Of a DNA stretch of 37,081 nt, positions 26,229-34,462 are shown one piece after another. The first letter of the stretch is position 1. Each line of letters starts with the position of its first letter. The notes under the pieces were generated by a model. That model was not told the DNA's origin. It was given only the letters and a program-made list of their open reading frames with translations, and did no database searches. A program made the translations under genes and the position numbers. Origin of the DNA: Gordonia jinhuaensis (GTDB lineage: Bacteria > Actinomycetota > Actinomycetes > Mycobacteriales > Mycobacteriaceae); the NCBI RefSeq assembly GCF_014639795.1, contig NZ_BMGC01000020.1, positions 31,640-68,720 on the forward strand, in the 5' to 3' direction.

Positions 26229-27581
26229 ATGGCCACCACCTCGATCCTTTGGTTTCGTCGCGATCTGCGCCTGAGCGATCACCCCGCGCTCGCGGCAGCC
26301 TCCGACGCCGCCGATGAGGTCGTGGGGTTGTTCGTCCTCGACACCGCGCTCACCGGCCACGCCGGCACGCGGCGCCTGGCATTCCTCTTCGAGAGTCTGC
26401 GCGATCTGCGTGAGCAGCTCGACGGGCGCCTGCTCGTGATCCGCGGCCGTCCGCACTCCAGCGTCCCCCGCGTCGCAGATGCCGTTGGTGCGCAGTCCGT
26501 CCATGTCTCGCAGGACTTCTCGCCGTATGGTCGCCGCCGCGACGAACGTGTCGCCGATGCTCTCGGCGACATCCCGCTGGTCGGTACCGGTTCGCCCTAC
26601 GGTGTCTCGCCCGGTCAGATCACGAAGAGCGACGGCTCGCCCTACAAGGTGTTCACGCCGTACTTTCGCGCGTGGCGTGAGCGTGGGTGGCATTCGCCTG
26701 CGCACACCTCCGCAGAGATGACCGACTGGGTGGACCCGGGGGCCGTACCCAACGTCCACCCGATCGAGATCCCCGCCGCGCCAGAGGAACCCGTCATCGA
26801 ACCGGGCGAGCGGGCAGGGCTGCGGCGGTGGCGCGAGTTCCTCGACGACGCGGTGTCGGAGTACGACACCCAGCGTGACCGACCCGACCTCGACGCGACC
26901 AGCCGGATGTCTGTGCATCTCAAATTCGGCACCGTCCATCCGCGCACGATGCTTGCCGACCTTGCTGCTCGTAGATCCGACGGTGCGGCATCGTATATGC
27001 GGGAGTTGGCCTTTCGTGACTTCTATGCCGACGTTCTGTACAACTGGCCTCACAGCGCCTGGCACAACTGGAATACCGGATTCGACGGCATCTCCACCGA
27101 CACCGATGATGCCGCATGGCGCCGGTTCGATCGATGGACCTCTGGCACAACAGGTTTCCCGATCGTCGACGCGGGAATGCGGCAACTGACCGGTGAGGGG
27201 TTCGTGCACAATCGGGTACGGATGATCGTCGCATCCTTTCTGGTCAAGGACCTCCATCTGCCCTGGCAGTGGGGTGCCAGGCATTTCCTCGACCTGCTGG
27301 TCGATGGCGACATCGCGAGTAATCAGCACGGGTGGCAGTGGACCGCGGGGTGTGGCACCGACGCCGCGCCCTATTTCCGGGTGTTCAACCCGACCAGTCA
27401 GGGGAAAAAGTTCGACCCGTCGGGTGAGTACGTCCGCAGGTGGGTGCCCGAACTGCGCCCGATCGCCGGTGCCGCGGTGCACGATCCGGGCGACGAGCGA
27501 CCGGCCGACTACCCCGAACCGATGGTCGATCACCAGGTCGAGCGACGAGAGGCGCTGGATCGGTATTCGCGTATCAGCTGA
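26229..27581 (+). CDS. phr: Deoxyribodipyrimidine photolyase
   Basis: This 450-residue class I photolyase repairs UV-induced pyrimidine dimers with blue light. The N-terminal antenna domain starts ILWFRRDLRLSDHPAL; the C-terminal FAD domain carries FLVKDLHLPWQWGARHFLDL, DIASNQHGWQWTAGCGTDAA and PYFRVFNPTSQGKKFDP. The frame is open upstream to 26139, but ATG 26229 begins the conserved domain. The antenna cofactor (8-HDF or MTHF) is not evident. It is divergent from the hemophore-like gene. Confidence 0.95.
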   Translation: MATTSILWFRRDLRLSDHPALAAASDAADEVVGLFVLDTALTGHAGTRRLAFLFESLRDLREQLDGRLLVIRGRPHSSVPRVADAVGAQSVHVSQDFSPYGRRRDERVADALGDIPLVGTGSPYGVSPGQITKSDGSPYKVFTPYFRAWRERGWHSPAHTSAEMTDWVDPGAVPNVHPIEIPAAPEEPVIEPGERAGLRRWREFLDDAVSEYDTQRDRPDLDATSRMSVHLKFGTVHPRTMLADLAARRSDGAASYMRELAFRDFYADVLYNWPHSAWHNWNTGFDGISTDTDDAAWRRFDRWTSGTTGFPIVDAGMRQLTGEGFVHNRVRMIVASFLVKDLHLPWQWGARHFLDLLVDGDIASNQHGWQWTAGCGTDAAPYFRVFNPTSQGKKFDPSGEYVRRWVPELRPIAGAAVHDPGDERPADYPEPMVDHQVERREALDRYSRIS

Positions 27582-27613
27582 TTTCGGGTAGCCGAAGTCA
27601 TAGTTTCGAACGC

Positions 27614-27642
27614 TTGAACTCTGGTCGTCCGTGTGTCAGATT
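27614..27642 (+). promoter_or_regulatory. Promoter of leaderless Nramp mRNA
   Basis: TTGAAC (27614-27619), 17-bp spacer, CAGATT (27637-27642), then 7 nt to the ATG at 27650. This is the best -35/-10 pair in the window and places the transcript start at the start codon. Confidence 0.6.
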
Positions 27643-27649
27643 TGCCTAC

Positions 27650-28891
27650 ATGGTGCGACGGGTACAGGGGCCGGTCCTCAGACGATCGGTCCTCGCGAGG
27701 TCGGCACTTCTGGGGCCGGCGTTCGTCGCCGCGATCGCCTACGTCGACCCCGGCAACGTCGCGGCGAACGTCACCGCGGGTGCCCGGTACGGATTCCTGT
27801 TGGTGTGGGTGCTGGTGGTGGCCGGGGTGATCGCGATGCTCGTGCAATATCAGTCGGCCAAACTCGGTGTCGTCACCGGTCGCAGCGTTCCCGAACTCGT
27901 CGGCGAGCGCTTGGGGCGCGGCGCGCGCATCGGCTACTGGCTGCAAGCCGAGGTCGTGGCGGCAGCCACCGATCTCGCCGAGGTGATCGGCGGCGCGATC
28001 GCACTGAACCTGCTGTTCGGGCTGCCGTTGGTGGTGGGTGGGGTGATCATCGCCGTCGTCTCCCTGATCATCCTGGCGATCGCGTCACGGCGAGGTCAGC
28101 GATCCTTCGAGCTGGTGGTGGGCGGCTTCCTGGTGGTGATCGTCGTGGGCTTCCTGGCCGGCCTGGTGGTCAACGCCCCGTCGCCGTCGGATGTCGCCGG
28201 CGGGTTGATCCCCCGTCTGCACGGGCGTGAGTCGGTACTCCTGGCGGCCGGGATGTTCGGGGCCACCGTGATGCCCCACGTGGTTTATCTGCACTCGACA
28301 CTGGTCATCGACCGCCACGGGTCGGGTCATTCGGCGCCGGTCGTCCGGAAGTTGCTCGGCGCCACCCGCGTCGATGTTCTTGTCGCGCTCGGGATCGCGG
28401 GTCTGGTGAACATCGCACTACTGGTGCTCGCCGCGCAGAATCTGCGACATGTACCCGGCACCGACACCATCGACGGGGCATATCACGCGGTGCGACACTC
28501 CCTCGGTCCGCTGATCGCCGTATTCTTCGCCGCGGGGCTGCTGGCCTCGTCGCTGGCCTCGACCGCGGTGGGGTCCTACGCGGGCGCGGCGATCATGCAG
28601 GGGATGTTGCACATTCGCGTGCCGATGATCATCCGGCGATTGGTGGTGGTGATTCCGGCGCTGATCGTGTTGGGAGTCGGGGTCGAGCCCACCTGGGCGC
28701 TGGTGGTCAGTCAGGTGGTGCTGAGCTTCGGGATCCCGTTCGCCATCATCGCGTTGGCCAGGCTGACGTCGGATCGGACGCTGATGGGGGAATTCACCGA
28801 TCGGCCGCTGCTGCGGTGGGCCTCGGTGGTGTCGACAATCGTGATCGTGGTGTTGAACGTCGCGCTGATCGTGTTGGCGTTCACCGGATGA
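27650..28891 (+). CDS. mntH: Nramp-family divalent metal (Mn2+) transporter
   Basis: This 413-residue membrane protein imports Mn2+ or Fe2+ with protons. It has about 11 hydrophobic segments and both metal-site motifs: DPGN in AYVDPGNVAAN of segment 1 (about 28-38) and MPH in ATVMPHVVYLHSTLV of segment 6. The frame is open upstream into the photolyase gene, but ATG 27650 matches the promoter. The stop is 7 bp from the stop of the convergent NlpC/P60 gene. No clear MntR or IdeR site was seen. Confidence 0.9.
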   Translation: MVRRVQGPVLRRSVLARSALLGPAFVAAIAYVDPGNVAANVTAGARYGFLLVWVLVVAGVIAMLVQYQSAKLGVVTGRSVPELVGERLGRGARIGYWLQAEVVAAATDLAEVIGGAIALNLLFGLPLVVGGVIIAVVSLIILAIASRRGQRSFELVVGGFLVVIVVGFLAGLVVNAPSPSDVAGGLIPRLHGRESVLLAAGMFGATVMPHVVYLHSTLVIDRHGSGHSAPVVRKLLGATRVDVLVALGIAGLVNIALLVLAAQNLRHVPGTDTIDGAYHAVRHSLGPLIAVFFAAGLLASSLASTAVGSYAGAAIMQGMLHIRVPMIIRRLVVVIPALIVLGVGVEPTWALVVSQVVLSFGIPFAIIALARLTSDRTLMGEFTDRPLLRWASVVSTIVIVVLNVALIVLAFTG

Positions 28892-28898
28892 GGGGGAA

Positions 28899-29474
28899 TC
28901 ACACCTGCCGGATCGTCTTGATGGGGGGCATCGCGGTCAGGGGAGTGAGTCCGATCGGGACGCCGTTGCCGTACGCGTTGAACACCTGGCCGAACCCGGC
29001 GTAGATCCCCACGTGGGAAGCGTCCTTGTAGAAGATGATGATGTCGCCGGGCATCATCATCGACAGTGGGACGGACCTGCCCACATGCGCCATCTGCTGG
29101 CTGGTGCGGGGAAGCGTCACACCGACGGTGCGATAGGCCCATTGGACCAGGCCAGAGCAGTCGAATGCGTTCGGGCCCACCCCACCCCAGAGGTAGGGCT
29201 TGCCGGTCTGAACGAATGCTGCGGCCAGTGCGCCGAGTCCCTCGGTGGTGGGGACGGGCAATACCAGGTCCGAGGAGCCAGACGAGCCGGCGGAACCACT
29301 CGACCCGCTCGATCCGCTGGACCCCGCTGAGCCGAGCCCGTCATCGGCGAGGGCGAGTGCGGTCCCGGATGTCAGGAGCACCCCGAAGGACACGGCCGTT
29401 GCGGCGACCGCCGTCACGATCCGTGTCCGCCAGGGTTTTCCAGCGCGCGACGACAGGCCAGTCGGCATCGGCAT
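28899..29474 (-). CDS. Secreted NlpC/P60 peptidoglycan endopeptidase
   Basis: This 191-residue protein has a Sec signal peptide (basic to about 18, hydrophobic to about 38, cleavage near ALALA-DDG), a 22-residue Gly/Ser/Ala linker and a C-terminal NlpC/P60 domain. The catalytic Cys is in FDCSGLVQWAY, the His in ASHVGIYAG, and the third polar residue in the VFNAYG strand. It probably cuts stem peptides in the cell wall. I chose ATG 29474, with AGAGG 5 nt upstream, over GTG 29480. It is not likely part of the ABC operon because a promoter lies between. Confidence 0.87.
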   Translation of the reverse strand: MPMPTGLSSRAGKPWRTRIVTAVAATAVSFGVLLTSGTALALADDGLGSAGSSGSSGSSGSAGSSGSSDLVLPVPTTEGLGALAAAFVQTGKPYLWGGVGPNAFDCSGLVQWAYRTVGVTLPRTSQQMAHVGRSVPLSMMMPGDIIIFYKDASHVGIYAGFGQVFNAYGNGVPIGLTPLTAMPPIKTIRQV

Positions 29475-29512
29475 ATCCACCTCTTCTGAACTCCAGATTC
29501 AGGATCGGCTTG

Positions 29513-29542
29513 AACATACCGCACCGACATGGCCGTGGTCGA
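29513..29542 (-). promoter_or_regulatory. Possible NlpC/P60 promoter
   Basis: On the minus strand TCGACC (29537-29542), 18-bp spacer, TATGTT (29513-29518). It lies in the 95-bp gap after the last substrate-binding-protein gene. Confidence 0.4.
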
Positions 29543-29569
29543 CGAACGAACGAATTGTCCGATCGATAC

Positions 29570-30664
29570 TCAGGCGGTGGCCACGGAGCTCAGATCGCGC
29601 TTGAGGCTTGGCGTCTCGGCGTAGACCTCCTTGATCAGCGACAGGTCGAAGATCTGGTCGGCGGTGATCTTGTAGCCGGCCTTGCCGAGCGCGGTGATGT
29701 TCTCGTCGACCAGGGAGTCGGTCATGGTGAGCAGACCGTTGGCCTTGGTGTCGCTGGTGACGATCAGCTTGATCTGGGCCTGCATCTCCTTGACCTGCTC
29801 GGCCTGCTCGAGTCCCAGGTCCTTGCCGTACTTGGTGACGGCGAGGCTCGCCGCTTTCTCGGGGTCGAGTACGGCGTCGTACCAGCCCTGAATGTCGGCC
29901 TTGATGAACGCCTTGAGCTTGTCGCGCTCGTTGTCGATGGTCTCCTGGCGGACCACCAGCGTCTCGGCGACCAGCGGCAGGCCGAAGTCGGCGAACAGGA
30001 ACGTACGGTTGGCGAAGCCCTGGCCCGCGAGGGTGATCGGTTCATTGGTGATGTAGCCGACCCACCCGTCCACCTGCCCGGACTTCAGCGGGGTGGGATC
30101 GTACTGGACGGTGACGATCTGCACATCGTTCTCGGTGAGGTTGTTGGCGGTGAGCAACGCCTTGAAGACATTCGAGTTCGAGGCCTGTACACCGATCTTC
30201 TTACCCTTCATGTCCTCTGGCGTGTTGATCGGCTTGGACTCTGCCGACACGATGCAGAAGGGATTCTTCTGGTAGGTCGCGGCGACCGTCTTGAGCTTGG
30301 CGCCCTTGAGGATCACCGGCGCGGTGAGCTGCGGAGCCGACATGCCGATCCACACCTTGTTGGCCGTGAGGCCGGTCTCCACGCCCGTGCCCGCGCCACC
30401 GCCGGTGAGCAGTTCGGGGGTGCCCAGGCCTGCTGCCTCGAAGTGCCCGTTCTCGATGGCCATGTACTCGCCGGAGAACTCGATGTTCTTCTGCCACGAC
30501 AGCTGCACACGCGGGTTCTTCCAGTCGTTCCCGCCGCCCGAGGACGAGCTGCTGCTGCCGCTGCTGCATGCGGCGAGGAGGCCCGATCCACCCAATGCAC
30601 CTGCGGCGCCGCCGGCGACGAGGGAGTAGCGGAGAAAGGACCGGCGATCGAAACTGAGGGACAT
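29570..30664 (-). CDS. NitT/TauT-type binding lipoprotein, copy 1
   Basis: This 364-residue protein is the last of four tandem paralogues. It has a twin-arginine motif DRRSFLR (about 6-12), a hydrophobic stretch and lipobox LLAAC (Cys about 33), so it is a Tat-exported lipoprotein with a Ser/Gly linker. The mature part resembles SsuA/THI5-like proteins: WQKNIEFSGEYMAIENGHFE, GVETGLTANKVWIG, KGKKIGVQAS, YDPTPLKSGQ and an ending LSLIKEVYAETPSLKRDLSS. It differs from the others in the GVQASNSNVFKAL loop, which may line the ligand site. The ligand is unknown. AAAGG lies 5 nt before the ATG. Confidence 0.9.
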   Translation of the reverse strand: MSLSFDRRSFLRYSLVAGGAAGALGGSGLLAACSSGSSSSSSGGGNDWKNPRVQLSWQKNIEFSGEYMAIENGHFEAAGLGTPELLTGGGAGTGVETGLTANKVWIGMSAPQLTAPVILKGAKLKTVAATYQKNPFCIVSAESKPINTPEDMKGKKIGVQASNSNVFKALLTANNLTENDVQIVTVQYDPTPLKSGQVDGWVGYITNEPITLAGQGFANRTFLFADFGLPLVAETLVVRQETIDNERDKLKAFIKADIQGWYDAVLDPEKAASLAVTKYGKDLGLEQAEQVKEMQAQIKLIVTSDTKANGLLTMTDSLVDENITALGKAGYKITADQIFDLSLIKEVYAETPSLKRDLSSVATA

Positions 30665-30840
30665 GACTGCCTTTCGACAAGAAGGAAGAACGACGATGAA
30701 CTACCCGTGAAATCCCTGCGATGCGCGGGGAATCGGCGTCAGCCTAAGTCCGCTCGTCTGACGTGTCCACGCGAATCGTGCGGTCGCTGGTCGAACTGTC
30801 TCACGGGTGCGATCGGGCGACGGTGCTCAGCGGCCGGAGA

Positions 30841-31932
30841 TCATGCGGTGGTGATCGACGACAGGTCGCGCTTGAGGTCGGGGTTCTCGGAGTAAACCTC
30901 CTTGATCAGCGACATGTCGAAGATCTGATTGGCCTCGAGCTTGTAGCCGGCCTTGCCGAGTGCGGTGATGTTCTCGTCGATGAGCTCGTCGGTCATGGTG
31001 AGCAGACCGTTGGCCTTGGTGTCGGCGTTGACGATCAGCGCGATCTGCGCCTTCATCTCGGCGAGTTGCTGGTCGCGTTCGAGGCCGAGCGACTTGCCGT
31101 AGTTGTCCACCGCCAGCGACACCGCTTTCTCCGGGTCGAGTACGGCGTCGTACCAGCCCTGGATGTCGGCCTTGATGAACGCCTTGAGCTTGTCGCGCTC
31201 CTTGTCGATGGTCTCCTGGCGGACCACCAGGGTCTCGGCGACCAGTGGCAGCCCGTGATCGGCGAAAAGGAAGGTGTGATTGGCGAATCCCTGCGATGTG
31301 AGGGCGATCGGCTCGTTGGTGATGTAGGCGACCAGACCATCGATCTGGCCGGTCTTCAGTGGAGTCGGGTCGTACTGGACGCTGACGACCTGCACATCGT
31401 TCTCGGTGAGGTCATTGGCCGCGAGCAGACCCTTGAAGGGCGAGGTGTTGCCGGCAGCGACGCCGATCTTCTTGCCCTTCATGTCCTGGGGTGTGTTGAT
31501 CGGCTTGGATGCGGGCGAGACGATGCAGAACGGGTTCTTCTGGTAGGTCGCCGCGACCGACATCAGCTTGGAACCCTTGAGGATCACCGGCGCGGTGAGC
31601 AGCGGAGCCGAGGTGCCGATCCAGATCTTGTTGGCGGTCAGACCCGTCTCCACGCCGGTACCCGATCCGCCGCCGGCGATCAGCTCCGGCGTGCCCACGC
31701 CCGCATTCTTGAAGTGGCCGTTCTCGATGGCCATGTACTCACCGGCGAACTCGACATTCTTCTCCCACGACAGCTGCACCTTGGGATTGGTTGCCTCCGA
31801 GCCGCTTCCGCTCGAAGACGAACCACCACTGCTGCACGCTGCGAGCAGACCTGATGCGCCCAGGGTGCCGGCGGCAGCGCCGCCGATCATCGAATAGCGC
31901 AGGAACGAGCGACGATCGAACGTCATTGCCAT
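30841..31932 (-). CDS. NitT/TauT-type binding lipoprotein, copy 2
   Basis: This 363-residue paralogue has Tat motif DRRSFLR, lipobox LLAAC and a Ser/Gly linker. The domain is closest to copy 1: a 128-bp coding stretch (31124-31251) differs from copy 1 at only 5 positions by my count, while the first 60 codons are much more diverged. Its variable loop reads GVAAGNTSPFKGL. The leader GAAAGGCACTCCC before the ATG closely matches those of copies 1 and 3. A second ATG two codons on is an alternative start. Confidence 0.9.
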   Translation of the reverse strand: MAMTFDRRSFLRYSMIGGAAAGTLGASGLLAACSSGGSSSSGSGSEATNPKVQLSWEKNVEFAGEYMAIENGHFKNAGVGTPELIAGGGSGTGVETGLTANKIWIGTSAPLLTAPVILKGSKLMSVAATYQKNPFCIVSPASKPINTPQDMKGKKIGVAAGNTSPFKGLLAANDLTENDVQVVSVQYDPTPLKTGQIDGLVAYITNEPIALTSQGFANHTFLFADHGLPLVAETLVVRQETIDKERDKLKAFIKADIQGWYDAVLDPEKAVSLAVDNYGKSLGLERDQQLAEMKAQIALIVNADTKANGLLTMTDELIDENITALGKAGYKLEANQIFDMSLIKEVYSENPDLKRDLSSITTA

Positions 31933-31983
31933 GGGAGTGCCTTTCGGGGCGTGTAAGGGAGGGTCTCAGCGGGGATGGGGACG

Positions 31984-32008
31984 TTGGTGATTGCGGTTGG
32001 TGATTGCG
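31984..32008. repeat. Direct repeat between copies 3 and 2
   Basis: TTGGTGATTGCG is present twice (31984-31995 and 31997-32008), 13 bp apart, in the 136-bp gap. TGGGGACGTT also occurs twice (31977-31986 and 32041-32050). Confidence 0.7.
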
Positions 32009-32068
32009 AGGGTGGTTGAGTGCTCGGGGCGACTGGGGAGTGGGGACGTTACGCAGGCGAGGGACGGG

Positions 32069-33154
32069 TCAGGCCTTGGTGATCGAGCTGAGATCCCGTT
32101 TGAGGTCGGGATTCTCGGCGTAGACCTCCTTGATGAGCGACAGATCGAACAGCTGATCGGCGGTGATCTTGTAGCCGGCCTTGCCGAGGGCGGTGATGTT
32201 CTGCTCGACCAACGTGTCGGTCATGGTGAGCAGGCCGTTGGCGACGGTGTCGTTCGTGACCACCAGTTTGGTCTGTGCGGCCATCTCCTTCGCCTGGTGT
32301 TCCCGGTCGAGGTTGAGCGTCTTGCCGTACTTGTCGACGGCGAGTGACACCGACCTGTCGGGGTCGAGAACCGCGTCGTACCAGCCCTGGACCTCGGCTT
32401 TGATGAAGCCCTTCACCTTGTCGCGTTCGTTGTCGAGAGTGTCCTGGCGGACCACGATGGTCGATGCGGCCAGCGGGAGTCCATGATCGGCGAACAGGAA
32501 GGTGTGGACGGGGAAACCCTGCTGCTCCAGAGAGATCGGATCGTTGGTGATGTACCCGACGAGCGCGTCGATCTGCCCGAGTTTGAGTGGTGTCGGATCA
32601 TATTGCACACCGACGATGGTCACATCGCTGGTGGTCATGCCGTTCGCGGCGAGCAGGGAGTTGAACGGCCCGGTGTCGCCGGCGGACACGCCGATCTTCT
32701 TGCCCTTCATGTCTTGTGGCGTGTTGATGGGCTTGTCTGCCGGCGAGGTCAGACAGAATGCACTCTTCTGGAAGGTGGCGGCAACTGACTTGAGCTTGCC
32801 GCCCTTGAGGATCACCGGTGCGGTCAGGTTGGGATGTGAGATACCGATCCACACCTTGTTCGCGCTCAGCCCGGTCTCGGTACCGGTGCCCGAACCGCCG
32901 CCGGCGATCAGTTGTGGGGTACCCAGGCCCGCCGCCTTGTAGTGCCCGTTCTCCAGTGCCATGTACTCGCCGGCGAACTCGACGTTCTTCTCCCACACCA
33001 GTTGCACCTTGGGGTCTGTGGAACTGGTTGCGCTCGACGATGAGCCACCGCTGCTGCAAGCGGCGAGTAGGCCTGACGCCCCCAGGGTGCCGACTGCGGC
33101 GCCGCCGATCATCGAATTGCGAAGGAAGGAGCGACGACTCAATGCCGATGTCAT
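32069..33154 (-). CDS. NitT/TauT-type binding lipoprotein, copy 3
   Basis: This 361-residue paralogue has Tat motif SRRSFLR, lipobox LLAAC and a Ser/Ala linker. It differs from copies 1 and 2 at sites that may contact ligand: GISHPNL for G(M/T)SAP(Q/L)L, FCLTSPADKPI, and the loop GVSAGDTGPFNSL. Its last 40 codons and the 13 bases after its stop closely match copy 4, pointing to a shared duplication end. A Tat-lipoprotein partner of the upstream permeases is the likely role. AAAGG lies 7 nt before the ATG. Confidence 0.9.
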   Translation of the reverse strand: MTSALSRRSFLRNSMIGGAAVGTLGASGLLAACSSGGSSSSATSSTDPKVQLVWEKNVEFAGEYMALENGHYKAAGLGTPQLIAGGGSGTGTETGLSANKVWIGISHPNLTAPVILKGGKLKSVAATFQKSAFCLTSPADKPINTPQDMKGKKIGVSAGDTGPFNSLLAANGMTTSDVTIVGVQYDPTPLKLGQIDALVGYITNDPISLEQQGFPVHTFLFADHGLPLAASTIVVRQDTLDNERDKVKGFIKAEVQGWYDAVLDPDRSVSLAVDKYGKTLNLDREHQAKEMAAQTKLVVTNDTVANGLLTMTDTLVEQNITALGKAGYKITADQLFDLSLIKEVYAENPDLKRDLSSITKA

Positions 33155-33209
33155 GGGACTGCCTTTCGGGACGTGCGTGGTGCTCAGTGGTGGGAGGCGA
33201 GGGACGGGG

Positions 33210-34295
33210 TCAGGCCTTGGCGATCGAGCTGAGGTCCCGCTTGAGGTCGGGATTCTCGGCGTAGACCTCCTTGATGAGCGACAGGTCGAACAGCTGATCT
33301 GCGGTGATCTTGTAACCCGCCTTGTTCAGCGAGGTGATGTTGTCCTCGACGAGTTGGTCGGTCATCGTCATCAGACCGTTGGCCCGGGTGTCGTCGGTGA
33401 CCATCAGCTGCGTCTGGGCGGCCATCAGCTTCAGCTGCTGAGATGAATTCAGTCCCAGCGACTTCCCGTACTTGTCGACGGCCAGCGACACCGACTTGTT
33501 GGGGTCGAGGATGGCGTCGTACCAGCCCTGGATGGTGGCCTTGAGCAGGCCCTTGACCTTGTCGCGCTCGTTTGCCACCGTCTCCTTGCGGAACACATAG
33601 GTTTCGGCCACCAGCGGCAGGCCGTGTTCGGCGAACAGGAAGCTGTGTGTCTGGAAGCCTTCGTCGGCGAGGGTGATGGGTTCGTTGGTGATGTAGGCGA
33701 CCATCGCGTCGATCTGCCCGGCCTTCAGCGGGGTCGGGTCGAACTGCATGCCCACGATCTGCACGTCCGAAGACGTAAGGTCGTTGGCGGCCAACAGGGC
33801 CATGAAGGGGGCGGTGTCACCGGCGGCGACGCCGATCTTCTTTCCCTTCATCTCCGCGGGGCTGTTGATCGGCTTGTCAGCGGGGGAGGTGATGCAGAAC
33901 GGGTTCTTCTGGAAGAGTCCGGCGACCGTGATCAGCTCGGCGCCTTTGAGGATCACGGGGGCGGTGAGCATCGGCGCCGACACGCCTGCCCAGACCTTCT
34001 TGGCGGTCAGTCCGGTCTCGGTCCCGGTGCCTGCGGAACCTCCGGCGATGAGTTCGGGTGTGCCCAGCCCGGCTGCCTTGTAGTGGCCGTTCTCCAAAGC
34101 CATGAACTCGCCGGAGAATTCGGCATTCTTCTGCCACGACAGCTGGATCTTGGGATTGGTGGTGCTCGATCCGCTCGAGCTCGAGGACGAACCGCCGCTG
34201 CTGCACGCGGCGAGGAGTCCGGATGCGCCGAGCGCGACAGCGGCGCTGCCGCCGAGTGCGCTGTAGCGCAGGAAGGACCGACGATCGATGGTCAT
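33210..34295 (-). CDS. NitT/TauT-type binding lipoprotein, copy 4 (operon-proximal)
   Basis: This 361-residue copy is nearest the permease genes and may be the original one. Tat motif DRRSFLR lies at about 4-10, lipobox LLAAC at about 31, followed by a Ser/Gly/Thr linker. It has its own features: GVSAPMLT, FCITSPADKPINSPAEMKG, loop GVAAGDTAPFMAL, VFRKETVANERDK where the others have VVRQ, and NSSQQLKLMAAQ. The leader before its ATG lacks the GAAAGGCA block of the other copies and carries GAGAGGCTCC instead. It starts 167 bp after permease 2, downstream of a large hairpin. Confidence 0.9.
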   Translation of the reverse strand: MTIDRRSFLRYSALGGSAAVALGASGLLAACSSGGSSSSSSGSSTTNPKIQLSWQKNAEFSGEFMALENGHYKAAGLGTPELIAGGSAGTGTETGLTAKKVWAGVSAPMLTAPVILKGAELITVAGLFQKNPFCITSPADKPINSPAEMKGKKIGVAAGDTAPFMALLAANDLTSSDVQIVGMQFDPTPLKAGQIDAMVAYITNEPITLADEGFQTHSFLFAEHGLPLVAETYVFRKETVANERDKVKGLLKATIQGWYDAILDPNKSVSLAVDKYGKSLGLNSSQQLKLMAAQTQLMVTDDTRANGLMTMTDQLVEDNITSLNKAGYKITADQLFDLSLIKEVYAENPDLKRDLSSIAKA

Positions 34296-34408
34296 GGAAG
34301 GAGCCTCTCTGACGAGTGCCGAAACGGCGGATCACCACACACTGATGCCCTCAGGTCGACCAGCGGCCAGAGGAGTCCGTACGCCACCGCATCGGGGCAC
34401 CGGATGGT

Positions 34409-34456
34409 CGATGTCGTGTGCGCGAGAACGGATTGCGTTCTGCGCACACGACATCG
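34409..34456 (-). terminator. Large hairpin between permease and binding-protein genes
   Basis: CGATGTCGTGTGCGC (34409-34423) pairs perfectly with 34442-34456; after a single bulged G, AGAACG (34425-34430) pairs with CGTTCT (34436-34441), leaving loop GATTG. That is 21 pairs, beginning 6 nt after the permease stop. It may be a leaky terminator, a processing stop or an mRNA stabiliser that sets membrane-component versus binding-protein levels. Confidence 0.75.
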
Positions 34457-34462
34457 TGACGA

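Noticed and set aside
27600-27649. MntR-type operator upstream of mntH
   Set aside because: AGTTTCGAACGCTTGAACT has only four matching bases at each end, too weak to call.
29066-30895. 609-codon open frame on the plus strand across the NlpC and binding-protein genes
   Set aside because: It is antisense to clear genes. Similar long antisense frames recur over each binding-protein copy because the copies share codon patterns, not because they encode a second protein.
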